Source: Gammaproteobacteria bacterium (GTDB lineage Bacteria; Pseudomonadota; Gammaproteobacteria; Steroidobacterales; Steroidobacteraceae). Taken from it: a stretch of DNA of 64,000 nucleotides. Location of the stretch: contig JANXYK010000024.1 of NCBI GenBank assembly GCA_025350055.1, forward strand, positions 31,515 to 95,514. The letters run 5' to 3'. The translations under genes were made by a program, and so were the position numbers. The notes under the pieces are model-generated. The model worked only from the letters and a program-made list of their open reading frames with translations, did no database searches and had not been told where the DNA came from. Each line of letters opens with the position of its first letter. The stretch's first letter is position 1. Shown piece by piece: positions 8,009 to 16,797 of this stretch.

Positions 8009-9063
8009 CAGAGTGTGATCGCTGCGGCCTTGGCGTTACGCGCAAAGCGTTCGTCCACGTAGGTCTCGTAGGCAATCGGATGCTTGATCGTGCCGGCCTC
8101 GATCGATAGCCGCATCAGATCCTCGAACTCCGCCCGGATCATGCGCAGATCGCCGTAGGTGACGCGATCGACCGGGTGATCCATCACGAACTGGATGATG
8201 TTCGGATCCTGGTTGAAGAATTTCTTGCCGGCGGCGATGGCCACCGCCTGGTTGCGATTCGCCTGCTGCGCGTCGAGCCACACACCGGCACCGAGCACGT
8301 GATCGACCAGATCCTGCACCAGCGGTGCGTTGTCACGGATCAGTTCCTCGCGCACGGTGAGCACGCAGCAGATGTAGTTGCGCCACTCGTCGCGCGTCAT
8401 GCGTAGCGTACGCGCGTAGCCGGCGCGTTGCGCGGCCGCACCGAAAGGCTCGCCGGTGCAGTAGGCATCCACGGCATTCGCGTACAGCGCTGCCGGCATG
8501 TCGGGCGGTGGCATCTCGATGATCTGGATGTCCTTGGGCGTCATGCCTTCCTGCGCCAGCATTTTTCGCAGAAACAGGAAGTCGACCGCGAAGCGGCTGG
8601 GAATGGCGATGCGTTTGCCCGTGAGCTGCTTGAAGTGCTGATAAGGAGAGTCTTCACGCACCATGATCACGGCGCCCGAGCGGTGACCGAGCGAGACGAT
8701 CTTGATGGGGATCTTCTTGTCCGCAAGATCCATCACCAGCGGCGCCAGCATGTAAGCCGCCTGGATGCGCCCAGCCATCAGCGATTCCTTGACCTCCGGC
8801 CAGCCGCTGTACTTGCTGTACTCGTAGGCGAACCTGGGCCCCGAGCCTGACTGCTCGGCGTTGGCCTTGGCTCGGGCCACGCAAGCAACCGGCAAGGTCA
8901 GATTGCAGGTCACCGGTAGTCCACCGACAACCAGTGAGGGTTGCTGTTTTTCCGCGGCGCACGACAGCAGACCCGCTGGCAGCGTTGCCGCTATGGCGCC
9001 CTGGAGGAATTGCCGGCGCTGCAAGCGCTGTGTAGCTAACTGGTTCTGGCGATCTTCAGACAT
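8008..9063 (-). CDS. ABC transporter substrate-binding lipoprotein, NrtA/CmpA-like
   Basis: A 351-residue binding protein of the NMT1/SsuA-like class. The N-terminus carries a twin-arginine-like QRRQFLQG and a lipobox LLSC with Cys35, so it may be a Tat-exported lipoprotein. The body has VTCNLTLPVACVARA near the start, then KESLMAGRIQAAYMLAPLVMDLADKKIPIKIVSLGHRSG and GKRIAIPSRFAVDFLFLRKML, typical of nitrate/bicarbonate-type receptors. It is the first gene of the operon with sco, the cupredoxin, permease and ATPase. The ligand is unknown. Confidence 0.9.
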   Translation of the reverse strand: MSEDRQNQLATQRLQRRQFLQGAIAATLPAGLLSCAAEKQQPSLVVGGLPVTCNLTLPVACVARAKANAEQSGSGPRFAYEYSKYSGWPEVKESLMAGRIQAAYMLAPLVMDLADKKIPIKIVSLGHRSGAVIMVREDSPYQHFKQLTGKRIAIPSRFAVDFLFLRKMLAQEGMTPKDIQIIEMPPPDMPAALYANAVDAYCTGEPFGAAAQRAGYARTLRMTRDEWRNYICCVLTVREELIRDNAPLVQDLVDHVLGAGVWLDAQQANRNQAVAIAAGKKFFNQDPNIIQFVMDHPVDRVTYGDLRMIRAEFEDLMRLSIEAGTIKHPIAYETYVDERFARNAKAAAITL

Positions 9064-9200
9064 GGCTCCCCTGCAAGCGTCAACATGGCCGCTTGCCGCA
9101 GCGCGGCGTAGACCGTGTCTAAACTGCCCGGAGTCTATCTGAAGGCCATGACGCTTGCAGCCAACCGACTGTTCGCATCAATTGCAGAAGCCTTGCCGGC

Positions 9201-10937
9201 TCAGTGATCACGCGCCGCCGCGGTGATGAGTTCCGCTTCCATCAGCGGCACGGGAATCATGCCTTCGTTGTTGAACAGGTCCATGAAATCGCGCAATACG
9301 AAGGGCTTGCCCGCGATTTCCTGCTGACGTGAGTACTCGGTCAGCAGCCGATCGAACAGCAGCTTGCCGGTGATGTAGCTGGTGCCATAGCCGGGCTGGC
9401 GAAGGTACAGCAGCTGCTCGAAGGTGGTCAGCTGGTCCTTGGCCACCGCCCAGTTGCGCGGCGTCCAGGTGGCGTGGAATTTGCCAGCCTGTTCCAGCGT
9501 GATCTCGTTGGCCTGCACCTGGAGCGAGGCCAGCCCACGCGCGGCGCGATTGGCGAGCATCATCCACACCAGTTCGCGGCCGCGCGGGTTGTCATCGTAC
9601 AGGCCCGCGTGCATCACCAGTTCTTCGAAGGCGGTGGCGAAACCCTCGGCACGGTTATCCCAGATGTTCGAGAGCGCGGCGACGCGCCGCATCGGGCTGG
9701 CGTTGGGCTCATCGCGCATGCGCGCCAGGTCGAACCAGTGATACTGGTGCGACATCAGCAGCATGGGTTCGCGATGGGTGATGCGCGAGAAGAACACGCG
9801 CTGCTCTTCGGGCACGAAGCGTCCGCGTTGCGGCTCCAGCGCCGCCTTCAGGTAGGGCTTGTCCGGAATGATCTCGTGGTTGACGAGATAGTCCACGAAC
9901 TTGTTGAGCCGTGCGCCGGTCATCGCATCGAAAGCCGCGGCATCGCTCACCGGGGCTAGCGGCGGCAGGGCGCGATTGTTGTGTTCCTCCAGTCGCAGTG
10001 CCGCCTGCGCGCGCTCAAGCTCACGGCGCAGCAGCGTGACTTCCTCGTCGTAGGTATAGGGGATGAAGTGCACGTTCTGCTGGTACCAGCTGTAGTTTTC
10101 CTTGCCGACACCGGACGGCCCGGTCTTGCCGGGCGCGAGTTGCACCAGCCAGGCCACGAAATCATCCGTGGCCGCCTTGGCCTGGCCGACGGCAGTGCGT
10201 AGCGCCTTCGATGTGCCCGTGAGATCGGCATGCTGTATGCCTTCCAGCGTCATCACGCTCAGTTTGCCTTCCTGCAATTGCGCCAGCGCCGCGGACTGGT
10301 TGCGCAGTTCCTGTTGACCATAGACCCACAGATCGCGGGCGTTGCTGTCCTTGAGATTACCCTTCGCCTGCGCGAGCAGGCCGGGAATGGCGCCGAGCAC
10401 GCTTGTGAGCTGCTGCTGTGCGGCTGCCGACAACGGGAAGTGATAGTTGTAGAGCTCGATGCTGGGGTAGGCAATCGGGCCCTCACGCAAGGGCACATCG
10501 GAACGCTCCGGCAACACGGTTACATAGAAAGCCGGATCCCGCGCCCAGGGTTTGAGTATGCGCAGGTTGAAATCAAGACCGTTCATCTCGGCCTTCACGA
10601 GCTTGTAGTCGTTGAGCTGCGCCGTGCTCCAGCCGCTGCGATCGAGCGCCTCGAGTCGGCTCTTCCACTGCGGCAACGCGGCCGCCTTGGCATTCATCGC
10701 AGCGGCCGAGTAGTCAGGGATGCCGTGCGTGAGCGCCGGATGCTCGAACTCGCGCCATTGGCTGAACTGCTGTGCCAGTGCGCTGTAGCTGGCTGGGCCC
10801 GCGGCAACAGCGGCAGTCGCGCTGCCAGCCGCAGCGGGTACGACGGGCGCGGTAGCGGTAGCGGCCCATCCGGCAACCGTGAGCTGGCAACACAACGCGG
10901 CGGCCAAAAGTCCGCGACGGATAGTTCGCTGAGTCAT
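9201..10937 (-). CDS. DUF885 family protein lacking the HExxPGH motif
   Basis: A 578-residue exported protein (signal peptide through AGWAATATA). The fold is recognisable from the DUF885 segments near SNIWDNRAEGFATAFEELVMHAGLYDDNPRG and GYGTSYITGKLLFDRLL. Unlike its neighbour at 13607 it has no HExxPGH motif; the corresponding place reads HREPMLLMSHQYHW. The zinc-peptidase-like activity suggested for the family may therefore be absent or changed. Its start overlaps the stop of the TauE-like gene (ATGA), placing it third in the operon 13607-9201. Confidence 0.85.
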   Translation of the reverse strand: MTQRTIRRGLLAAALCCQLTVAGWAATATAPVVPAAAGSATAAVAAGPASYSALAQQFSQWREFEHPALTHGIPDYSAAAMNAKAAALPQWKSRLEALDRSGWSTAQLNDYKLVKAEMNGLDFNLRILKPWARDPAFYVTVLPERSDVPLREGPIAYPSIELYNYHFPLSAAAQQQLTSVLGAIPGLLAQAKGNLKDSNARDLWVYGQQELRNQSAALAQLQEGKLSVMTLEGIQHADLTGTSKALRTAVGQAKAATDDFVAWLVQLAPGKTGPSGVGKENYSWYQQNVHFIPYTYDEEVTLLRRELERAQAALRLEEHNNRALPPLAPVSDAAAFDAMTGARLNKFVDYLVNHEIIPDKPYLKAALEPQRGRFVPEEQRVFFSRITHREPMLLMSHQYHWFDLARMRDEPNASPMRRVAALSNIWDNRAEGFATAFEELVMHAGLYDDNPRGRELVWMMLANRAARGLASLQVQANEITLEQAGKFHATWTPRNWAVAKDQLTTFEQLLYLRQPGYGTSYITGKLLFDRLLTEYSRQQEIAGKPFVLRDFMDLFNNEGMIPVPLMEAELITAAARDH

Positions 10938-11815
10938 GCCTGTTTGCTCCTGCGCGCCGAGTTCAACATCTGGATGGCTGCATACAACACCACGATCACC
11001 ACCAGCCAGTACAGCCAGTATAGCGGCAGCGATTTGACGACATAGGCAGCCAGCAGCACGCCCGGGATGCCACCCAGCGCCAGGCCCAGGGCTGCCGAAA
11101 AATTGTAGCGTCCCGTGCGGATGAAGCGCGCGCCACCCACCGGCATCAACAAGCCGCAGGAACCCATCATGATCGGAAAGGCCGCCAGCGGACTCATGCC
11201 GAGCAGGCTGACCAGGATCAGGCAGGGTGCATACAGGCCGACGCCCAGCATCATCAACGCACCCAGCAGCGCATTGGTCACGACTGCGAACACCAGCACC
11301 GGCCCAGTGAGGCCCAGTGCGTTGCCGCCGCCGGGCATCCAGTGCAGATTCTTGGCCAGGAACAGCAGCGCCGCCACCAGCAGCGCCGCGCCCATGCCCA
11401 GTTGGATGGCGCGGCGCGAGAGCTTCGAGACCAGACCCACGCCGAGCCAGGCACCCAGCACCGCTGCCGCGACCATGCTGACGAGCGTGGTGAGATCGAC
11501 GGTGACGGTGGCGATGAAGATCAGCGCCTGCGCCATCGTCGGCAAGGCCTGTCCGCAGTTGAGCGTGCCTGGTATCTGCTCATCAGGCATGCGCGCGCGC
11601 AGCTTGAACCAGGCGGTGGCGGGTGCAAACGAGCCAATGCCCAGGGTGTCGAAGAAGTTGGTGATGAAGCCCACCACCAGATCGCTCGCGCGCGGCCGGC
11701 GATTTTGCCCCGCCTGCGAGCGCGCGCGCTCCAACCACCACCAGCGCAGGACGTAGGCGACCCCGACTAAAGCCAGCAACAAGACCAGCGCGAGTGCACC
11801 GCGATTGGCAACCAT
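10934..11815 (-). CDS. TauE/SafE family membrane permease
   Basis: A 293-residue inner-membrane protein with about eight hydrophobic segments, read from ATG 11815, four bases after the stop of the upstream DUF885 gene. The family pattern shows in SDLVVGFITNFFDTLGIGSFAPATAWFKL near the N-terminus and the mirrored GMSPLAAFPIMMGSCGLLMPVGGARFIRTGRYN in the second half. TauE/SafE proteins are thought to export sulfite, sulfoacetate or other organic anions. Being sandwiched between two DUF885 proteins suggests a joint pathway, but the solute is unknown. Confidence 0.9.
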   Translation of the reverse strand: MVANRGALALVLLLALVGVAYVLRWWWLERARSQAGQNRRPRASDLVVGFITNFFDTLGIGSFAPATAWFKLRARMPDEQIPGTLNCGQALPTMAQALIFIATVTVDLTTLVSMVAAAVLGAWLGVGLVSKLSRRAIQLGMGAALLVAALLFLAKNLHWMPGGGNALGLTGPVLVFAVVTNALLGALMMLGVGLYAPCLILVSLLGMSPLAAFPIMMGSCGLLMPVGGARFIRTGRYNFSAALGLALGGIPGVLLAAYVVKSLPLYWLYWLVVIVVLYAAIQMLNSARRSKQA

Positions 11816-11819
11816 CGCT

Positions 11820-13607
11820 CTATTCCATATCCGGGTAAGGACCGACACCGCCCTCGGCGATGAAGCGATCGACGCGCTCATCAAGCACTGGCAGCGGCAC
11901 CGAGCCCAGTTCCAGCACGGTGTCGTGGAAAGCACGGATGTTGAAACGCGCACCCAACGCTTTCTCGGCGCGGGCGCGCGCCTTCAGGATCGTGTTTTCT
12001 CCCAGGTAGTACGAGAGCGCCTGCGCCGGCCAGGCGATATAGCGATCGACCTCGGTATTGATCTCATGCTCGGCCAGCGCCGTGTACTCGCGCATGTAGT
12101 CGACCGCCTGCTCGCGTGTCCAGCCCTGTGAATGCACGCCGGTATCGACCACCAGTCGCACGGCGCGCCAGATCTGGTAGTTGAGCATGCCGAAGCGATC
12201 GTAGGGCGTGGCGTACATGCCCATCTCGACGCCCAGCAGTTCGCTGTAGAGCGCCCAGCCTTCGCCGTAAGCCGAGATGTAGGTGTGCTGGCGAAACTCC
12301 GGCTGATCCTTGTGCTCGGCGGCGAGCGGAATCTGGAAGCAGTGCCCCGGCGCCGACTCATGCAGCGTGAGGGCCGTGAGGTTGTACATTGGGCGGCTCG
12401 GCAAATCATAGGTGTTGAGCAGGTACTGGCCCGGGCCGCCGCGGCCGGCGGTGTAGAAGGGCGCGAGGTCGTCGGGCACCGGCACGATCGCAAAGCGCTG
12501 GCGCGGCAGCATGCCGAAGTATTGCGGTGCCTTGCCATCGAAACGCTTGGCGATGTAGGCCGCGTGCATCAGCAGATCTTCGGCCGAGGTCGGCTGGAAG
12601 CGCGCATCGGTGCGCAGGAACTTGAGGAACGCGGGGAAGTCGCCCGTGAAGCCGGTCTCCTTCATCACATCGAGCATCTGCTGGTGCAGGCGCGCGACTT
12701 CGGCGACGCCAAACTCGTGGATCGAAGCCGGGTCACGATCGAGCGTGACGAACTCCCTGATCTTGGCGCGATAGAAGGCCTTGCCATCCGGCAGGTCCTG
12801 GGCTGCAAGCGTGGTGCGCGTGGCCGGCAGGTACTCCTCGCGCATGAACTTCAGCAGTTCGCGATAGGCGGGTTGCACGGTATCGCGGATCAGCGCCACA
12901 CCCTCGCTGCGCAGGCTCTGCTGGTCGGCTGCTGGGATGCCCTGCATTTCCTTGAACGGCGTGTAGAACAGGCTGCCTTCGGGCGTGGCATCGCTGACCG
13001 CGGTGATGGAGCCATCGCGGCCATTGAGTGTCACGCGCGGCGGCGTGAAGCCGCGGCGCATGCCGGCGCGCATCTCATCCATCTGTTCGTGGAAGTAGCG
13101 CGGTATGTCGCGCATCTGCGCGATGAAGTTGTGGTAGTCCTTCACTGTACGGTAGGGCCGACGCGCCGAGGCGCCGAGTTCCGTCCAGAACGTGGTGTCC
13201 GAGTTCGCCGGCATTTCATATTCGCCAAACTGCTGGCTGCTGATCAGCGTCTCGATCTGCGGCTGGTAGACATCGTAGTTGAGCCGCTCGGCTGCCGAGA
13301 GCTCGGAGCGGTTGATCGCCTGCAGCTGCTTCATCACGCCTTGCCAGTAATGCAGGCGCTCGAGCTGCGAGGCTGGATCCACCTTGGGCAAGTGATCTTC
13401 GACTGGCCTTTGGGCGTCTTCGTAGTCGGGATACTGCAGATTGCGCCAGCGCCATTCGGCGTTGTACAGCGCCTGCAGCTTGCGGTCGGCCGCGCTGGCG
13501 CCGTGCGCGGCGGGCGCGCTCTTGGCGTTCGCCGCATCTGCAATCGCGCTCAGCGCCAGGCCGAATACCATCAGGCCCAGCGCAGGGCTACGCTTGATCA
13601 AGTGCAT
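11820..13607 (-). CDS. DUF885 family putative zinc metallopeptidase
   Basis: A 595-residue exported protein (signal peptide ending about ALSAIADA). It carries the motif HESAPGH (LTLHESAPGHCFQIP) and downstream YGEGWALYSELLGVEMGMY, whose Glu could be the third zinc ligand, as in gluzincin-like DUF885 proteins. Proteins of this family have been described as carboxypeptidase-like or dipeptidase-like enzymes, but few are characterised. It is the first gene of an operon with a TauE/SafE permease and a second, motif-less DUF885 protein. Confidence 0.9.
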   Translation of the reverse strand: MHLIKRSPALGLMVFGLALSAIADAANAKSAPAAHGASAADRKLQALYNAEWRWRNLQYPDYEDAQRPVEDHLPKVDPASQLERLHYWQGVMKQLQAINRSELSAAERLNYDVYQPQIETLISSQQFGEYEMPANSDTTFWTELGASARRPYRTVKDYHNFIAQMRDIPRYFHEQMDEMRAGMRRGFTPPRVTLNGRDGSITAVSDATPEGSLFYTPFKEMQGIPAADQQSLRSEGVALIRDTVQPAYRELLKFMREEYLPATRTTLAAQDLPDGKAFYRAKIREFVTLDRDPASIHEFGVAEVARLHQQMLDVMKETGFTGDFPAFLKFLRTDARFQPTSAEDLLMHAAYIAKRFDGKAPQYFGMLPRQRFAIVPVPDDLAPFYTAGRGGPGQYLLNTYDLPSRPMYNLTALTLHESAPGHCFQIPLAAEHKDQPEFRQHTYISAYGEGWALYSELLGVEMGMYATPYDRFGMLNYQIWRAVRLVVDTGVHSQGWTREQAVDYMREYTALAEHEINTEVDRYIAWPAQALSYYLGENTILKARARAEKALGARFNIRAFHDTVLELGSVPLPVLDERVDRFIAEGGVGPYPDME

Positions 13608-13645
13608 GACAGCTCCTCGGGTACGCGCAATCTTGTTTTTGACCT

Positions 13646-14902
13646 TTAATCATTCGTTGCGATCCTACCAAAGCGGCGCAGATCGAATGCGGCAACCGGT
13701 AGTCGCGTGGGCCGCTCCGCCACCAGATCAGCCATGAGATCGCCGGTCACGGGCGCCATGGTAAGCCCGATGTGCTGATGCCCCACGGCATAGAACAGCC
13801 GATGGGCGCCAGGTACGCGACCGATGCCAGGCAGGTAGTCGGGCAATATGGGCCGCGCGCCCACCCAACTCGGGCCATCGGGTTCGCACCGATAGCCGAG
13901 CGCGCGCAGCTTGCGGCGCAGCAGCGCGGGCTTGTTGGCATCGGCGGGCGCATCGCTGTCTGCGAATTCCATGTAGCTCGAGGCCCTGAGCCTTCCCGCA
14001 AGCGGGGTGACCAGCAGATGGTGGTTGGTGTACAGGAGCGGCGCGTCAATGAACGCGCTCTGCCCGGGCAGATCAACGTGATAGCCGCGCACCGCCTGTA
14101 GCGGTGCGTGCACTCCAAAGGGACGCAGCAGAGCTGGCGCATCCATCCCGGCGCACACGATCGCGCTGCTGACCGGCTGTGAGCCTGACTCCGTGATCAC
14201 CGCGAGTGCACCGCTACTGGCCAGCAACGCGCGCACTTCGGCGCGTATCAGCTGCGCGCCGTGTTCGCGAGCCGCGCCGGCGAAGGCTTGCACCGCAGCC
14301 AGTGGATCGGTCAGGTGCGCCGAGTCCTGGAACCACAGGCCGTTGGCGATGGGTGCGCCCGCGGCGTGCTGTAGCGCTAGCATCTGCTCGGCCGGCACGG
14401 TTGCCGTCCTGATGCCCAGTGGCTTCATGTTCGCGGCCTGGCGCCGCATGACATCGCCGCTGCGCACGCCGAAGCCGATCTCGTAGTGACCGTGGCGCCG
14501 CAGCAGTTCGCCGCGGCCGATTCCGGCCAGCCAGCGCTCCCAGGCGGCTGCCGCGGGTTGCACCAATGGCGCCAGCGCGCGCGTGTGGGCCTCGCGCCGG
14601 AACGCCGCCACTGCGAAACGCCGGATCCAGGGCAGCATGCGCAGTGCCTGGCGCGGCGGCATATCCAGCGGCCCGCCAAAGCGCATCAGTTCGCGCCAGA
14701 AGCCGAACAACAGCGCCGGCGAGGGGAGCGGTTGCACCAGTTCGGCGGCGATATGGCTCACGTTGCCATAGCTGGCACCGGCGACACCGGGCTCGGCGCG
14801 ATCGTACAACAGCACCCGGCGGCCCTCGCGCGCCAGCGCCAGTGCCACGGCCGAGCCGATGATGCCGGCGCCGATCACGGCGATAGTGTCTTGCTGGGCC
14901 AT
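13646..14902 (-). CDS. FAD-dependent D-amino acid / D-hydroxyproline dehydrogenase
   Basis: A 418-residue DAO-family flavoprotein. The N-terminal dinucleotide fold GAGIIGSAVALALAREGRRVLLYDRA and the C-terminal ISTGLTMAP-like segment (GHQHIGLTMAPVTGDLMADLV) match DadA-type dehydrogenases. It is divergent from a DapA-family gene and a proline-racemase-family epimerase, the classical context of D-hydroxyproline dehydrogenase, which oxidises cis-4-hydroxy-D-proline to pyrroline-4-hydroxy-2-carboxylate. The substrate is inferred from the neighbours. Confidence 0.86.
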   Translation of the reverse strand: MAQQDTIAVIGAGIIGSAVALALAREGRRVLLYDRAEPGVAGASYGNVSHIAAELVQPLPSPALLFGFWRELMRFGGPLDMPPRQALRMLPWIRRFAVAAFRREAHTRALAPLVQPAAAAWERWLAGIGRGELLRRHGHYEIGFGVRSGDVMRRQAANMKPLGIRTATVPAEQMLALQHAAGAPIANGLWFQDSAHLTDPLAAVQAFAGAAREHGAQLIRAEVRALLASSGALAVITESGSQPVSSAIVCAGMDAPALLRPFGVHAPLQAVRGYHVDLPGQSAFIDAPLLYTNHHLLVTPLAGRLRASSYMEFADSDAPADANKPALLRRKLRALGYRCEPDGPSWVGARPILPDYLPGIGRVPGAHRLFYAVGHQHIGLTMAPVTGDLMADLVAERPTRLPVAAFDLRRFGRIATND

Positions 14903-14906
14903 GCCG

Positions 14907-14922
14907 ATACCGTATACGATCT
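14907..14922. promoter_or_regulatory. Putative FCD-GntR operator
   Basis: The 35-base gap between the divergent flavoprotein and DapA-family genes holds GATACCGTATACGATC, centred on the palindrome GTATAC (14912-14917). Many FCD-type GntR regulators bind sites with a GTATAC core, and such a regulator is encoded three genes downstream at 16794. The link is inference. Confidence 0.4.
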
Positions 14923-14937
14923 ACGATCCTTCAATCA

Positions 14938-15864
14938 ATGACTACTGGTGCGATAGCCATGCCGAATCCCATGTCCTGCAACTGGTCCGGGGTTTACCCG
15001 GCCGCTACTACCCAATTTGATGCCGCGCTGGCGCTCGACCTGGCCGCGACGCAGAAAGTGCAGGCCGCGCTGATCAAGGACGGCGTCCACGGCCTGGTGC
15101 TGATGGGCACCGTGGGTGAGGGTAATTCGCTGCGCGCCGCCGAGAAGCGCCAGGTGCTGGCCGCCGCAGTCGAAGCCAGTGCCGGCAAGGTGCCGGTGAT
15201 CGCCGGTGTTTCCGAGTTCACCACCGATCTCGCGGTGGAATTCGTGCGCGACGCCGAGCGGCTCGGGGCCGACGGCCTGATGGTGCTGCCCTCCATGGTC
15301 TACGTGCCCACGGCGGCCGAGCTCGAGTATCACTTCAGAACAGTGGCGGCGGCGACCGGCCTGCCGATCATGCTGTACAACAATCCGCCCTCGTACCGCG
15401 TCAATATTGACGTGCCGACGCTGCGCAGCCTGGCCAGCGTGCCCAACATCGTCTCCATCAAGGAATCGGCGCCCGATTCGCGCCGCTTCACCGATATCTA
15501 CAATGCAGTGGGCGATCGCTACGTGCTGTTTGCCGGGCTCGACGACATCGCTTTCGAAGGGCTGGTGCTCGGCGCCAAAGGCTGGGTATCAGGGCTGACC
15601 AACGCGTTTCCCGCTGAGTCGCTGATGCTCTATGAAGCGCTGCTGGCTGGCGATCTCGAGCGTGCGCGCCGTGTCTACCGCTGGTTCATGCCCTTGCTGC
15701 ACCTTGATGCGGAGCACGATCTGGTGCAATCGATCAAGCTCGCCGAACAGGTCATGGGTCGCGGCTCGGAGCGCGTGCGGCCACCACGGCTGCTGCTCAC
15801 CGGCGCGCGCCGCGCCGAGGTGCTGGCGATGATCGAAACCGCGCGCGATAACCGGCCCAAGTAA
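14938..15864 (+). CDS. DapA-family lyase, likely pyrroline-4-hydroxy-2-carboxylate deaminase
   Basis: A 308-residue TIM-barrel aldolase-family protein. The tyrosine motif MLYNNPPSYR and the Schiff-base lysine in VSIKES are present, as is the N-terminal GTVGEGNSL. By context (epimerase, flavin dehydrogenase, GntR) it is most likely the deaminase that converts pyrroline-4-hydroxy-2-carboxylate to 2-oxoglutarate semialdehyde in hydroxyproline breakdown; a general dihydrodipicolinate synthase is less likely. ATG at 14938 lacks a good ribosome site; ATG at 14959 is an alternative. The next gene starts immediately after its stop. Confidence 0.85.
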   Translation: MTTGAIAMPNPMSCNWSGVYPAATTQFDAALALDLAATQKVQAALIKDGVHGLVLMGTVGEGNSLRAAEKRQVLAAAVEASAGKVPVIAGVSEFTTDLAVEFVRDAERLGADGLMVLPSMVYVPTAAELEYHFRTVAAATGLPIMLYNNPPSYRVNIDVPTLRSLASVPNIVSIKESAPDSRRFTDIYNAVGDRYVLFAGLDDIAFEGLVLGAKGWVSGLTNAFPAESLMLYEALLAGDLERARRVYRWFMPLLHLDAEHDLVQSIKLAEQVMGRGSERVRPPRLLLTGARRAEVLAMIETARDNRPK

Positions 15865-16797
15865 ATGACGGCGATCCGCGTCATCGATTCGCACACGGCC
15901 GGCGAGCCCACGCGCCTGGTGCTCGAGGGCGGGCCCGAGCTGGGCGATGGTCCGCTGGCACGGCGCGTCGAGCGTTTCCGCACCCAGTTCGACAACTATC
16001 GTTCGGGCATCGTCAACGAACCGCGCGGCTCCGACCCACTGGTGGGCGCGCTGCTGGTGCCGCCGCACCGTCCCGACTGCCAGCTCGGCGTGATCTTCTT
16101 CAATAACGTCGGCTATCTTGGCATGTGCGGGCACGGCACCATCGGCCTGATCGCCTCGCTCCATCACAGTGGCCAGCTGCAGCCGGGCAGCATCCGCATA
16201 GATACACCCGTCGGCGCGATCGAAGCGCAGCTGGCGGAAGACGGCACGGTGAGCGTGGTGAACGTGGTGAGTTACCGCAGTGCCCATCGCCAGGCGGTGA
16301 ACGTGCCCGGCATCGGCACCGTGGTGGGCGATGTGGCCTGGGGTGGCAACTGGTTTTTCCTGGTCTCGGAACATGAGCAGACCCTCGATCTTGCGCACGT
16401 GGAGGCGCTCACCGATTTCAGCTGGCGCCTGCGCGCGGCCGTGAATGCGCAGGGCTATGCGCTGGTGGATCACGTCGAGCTGTTCAGCGCGGCGCGGATA
16501 CCGGGCGCGCACAGCCGCAATTTCGTGCTCTGCCCGGGCAAGGCCTACGATCGTAGTCCCTGCGGCACTGGCACCAGCGCCAAGCTGGCCTGCCTGGCGG
16601 CCGACGGCAAGCTCGCCGAGGGCGAAGCCTGGATGCAAGAGAGCCTGATCGGCAGCAGCATGACGGGGCGCTATCGCTGGCAGGATCGCGAGCGCGGCGC
16701 CATCATCCCGACCATCAGCGGCACGGCTCACGTGACGGGCGAAGCCACGCTGCATTTCGATCCACGCGATCCATTCTGCTGGGGCATACGCGCTTGA
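15865..16797 (+). CDS. 4-hydroxyproline 2-epimerase (proline racemase superfamily)
   Basis: A 310-residue enzyme with both catalytic cysteines: the first in MCGHGTIG and the second in SPCGTGTSAK. Two cysteines indicate an epimerase/racemase, not the Cys/Thr dehydratase type. It should interconvert trans-4-hydroxy-L-proline and cis-4-hydroxy-D-proline in the cytoplasm, feeding the flavoprotein at 14902. It begins directly after the DapA-family stop and its own stop overlaps the GntR start (TTGA). Confidence 0.9.
   Translation: MTAIRVIDSHTAGEPTRLVLEGGPELGDGPLARRVERFRTQFDNYRSGIVNEPRGSDPLVGALLVPPHRPDCQLGVIFFNNVGYLGMCGHGTIGLIASLHHSGQLQPGSIRIDTPVGAIEAQLAEDGTVSVVNVVSYRSAHRQAVNVPGIGTVVGDVAWGGNWFFLVSEHEQTLDLAHVEALTDFSWRLRAAVNAQGYALVDHVELFSAARIPGAHSRNFVLCPGKAYDRSPCGTGTSAKLACLAADGKLAEGEAWMQESLIGSSMTGRYRWQDRERGAIIPTISGTAHVTGEATLHFDPRDPFCWGIRA

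Noticed and set aside
12132..13649. A 505-codon plus-strand open frame
   Set aside because: It is antisense to the DUF885 metallopeptidase-like gene, has no recognisable domain and has a composition typical of shadows (many Arg, His, Ala).
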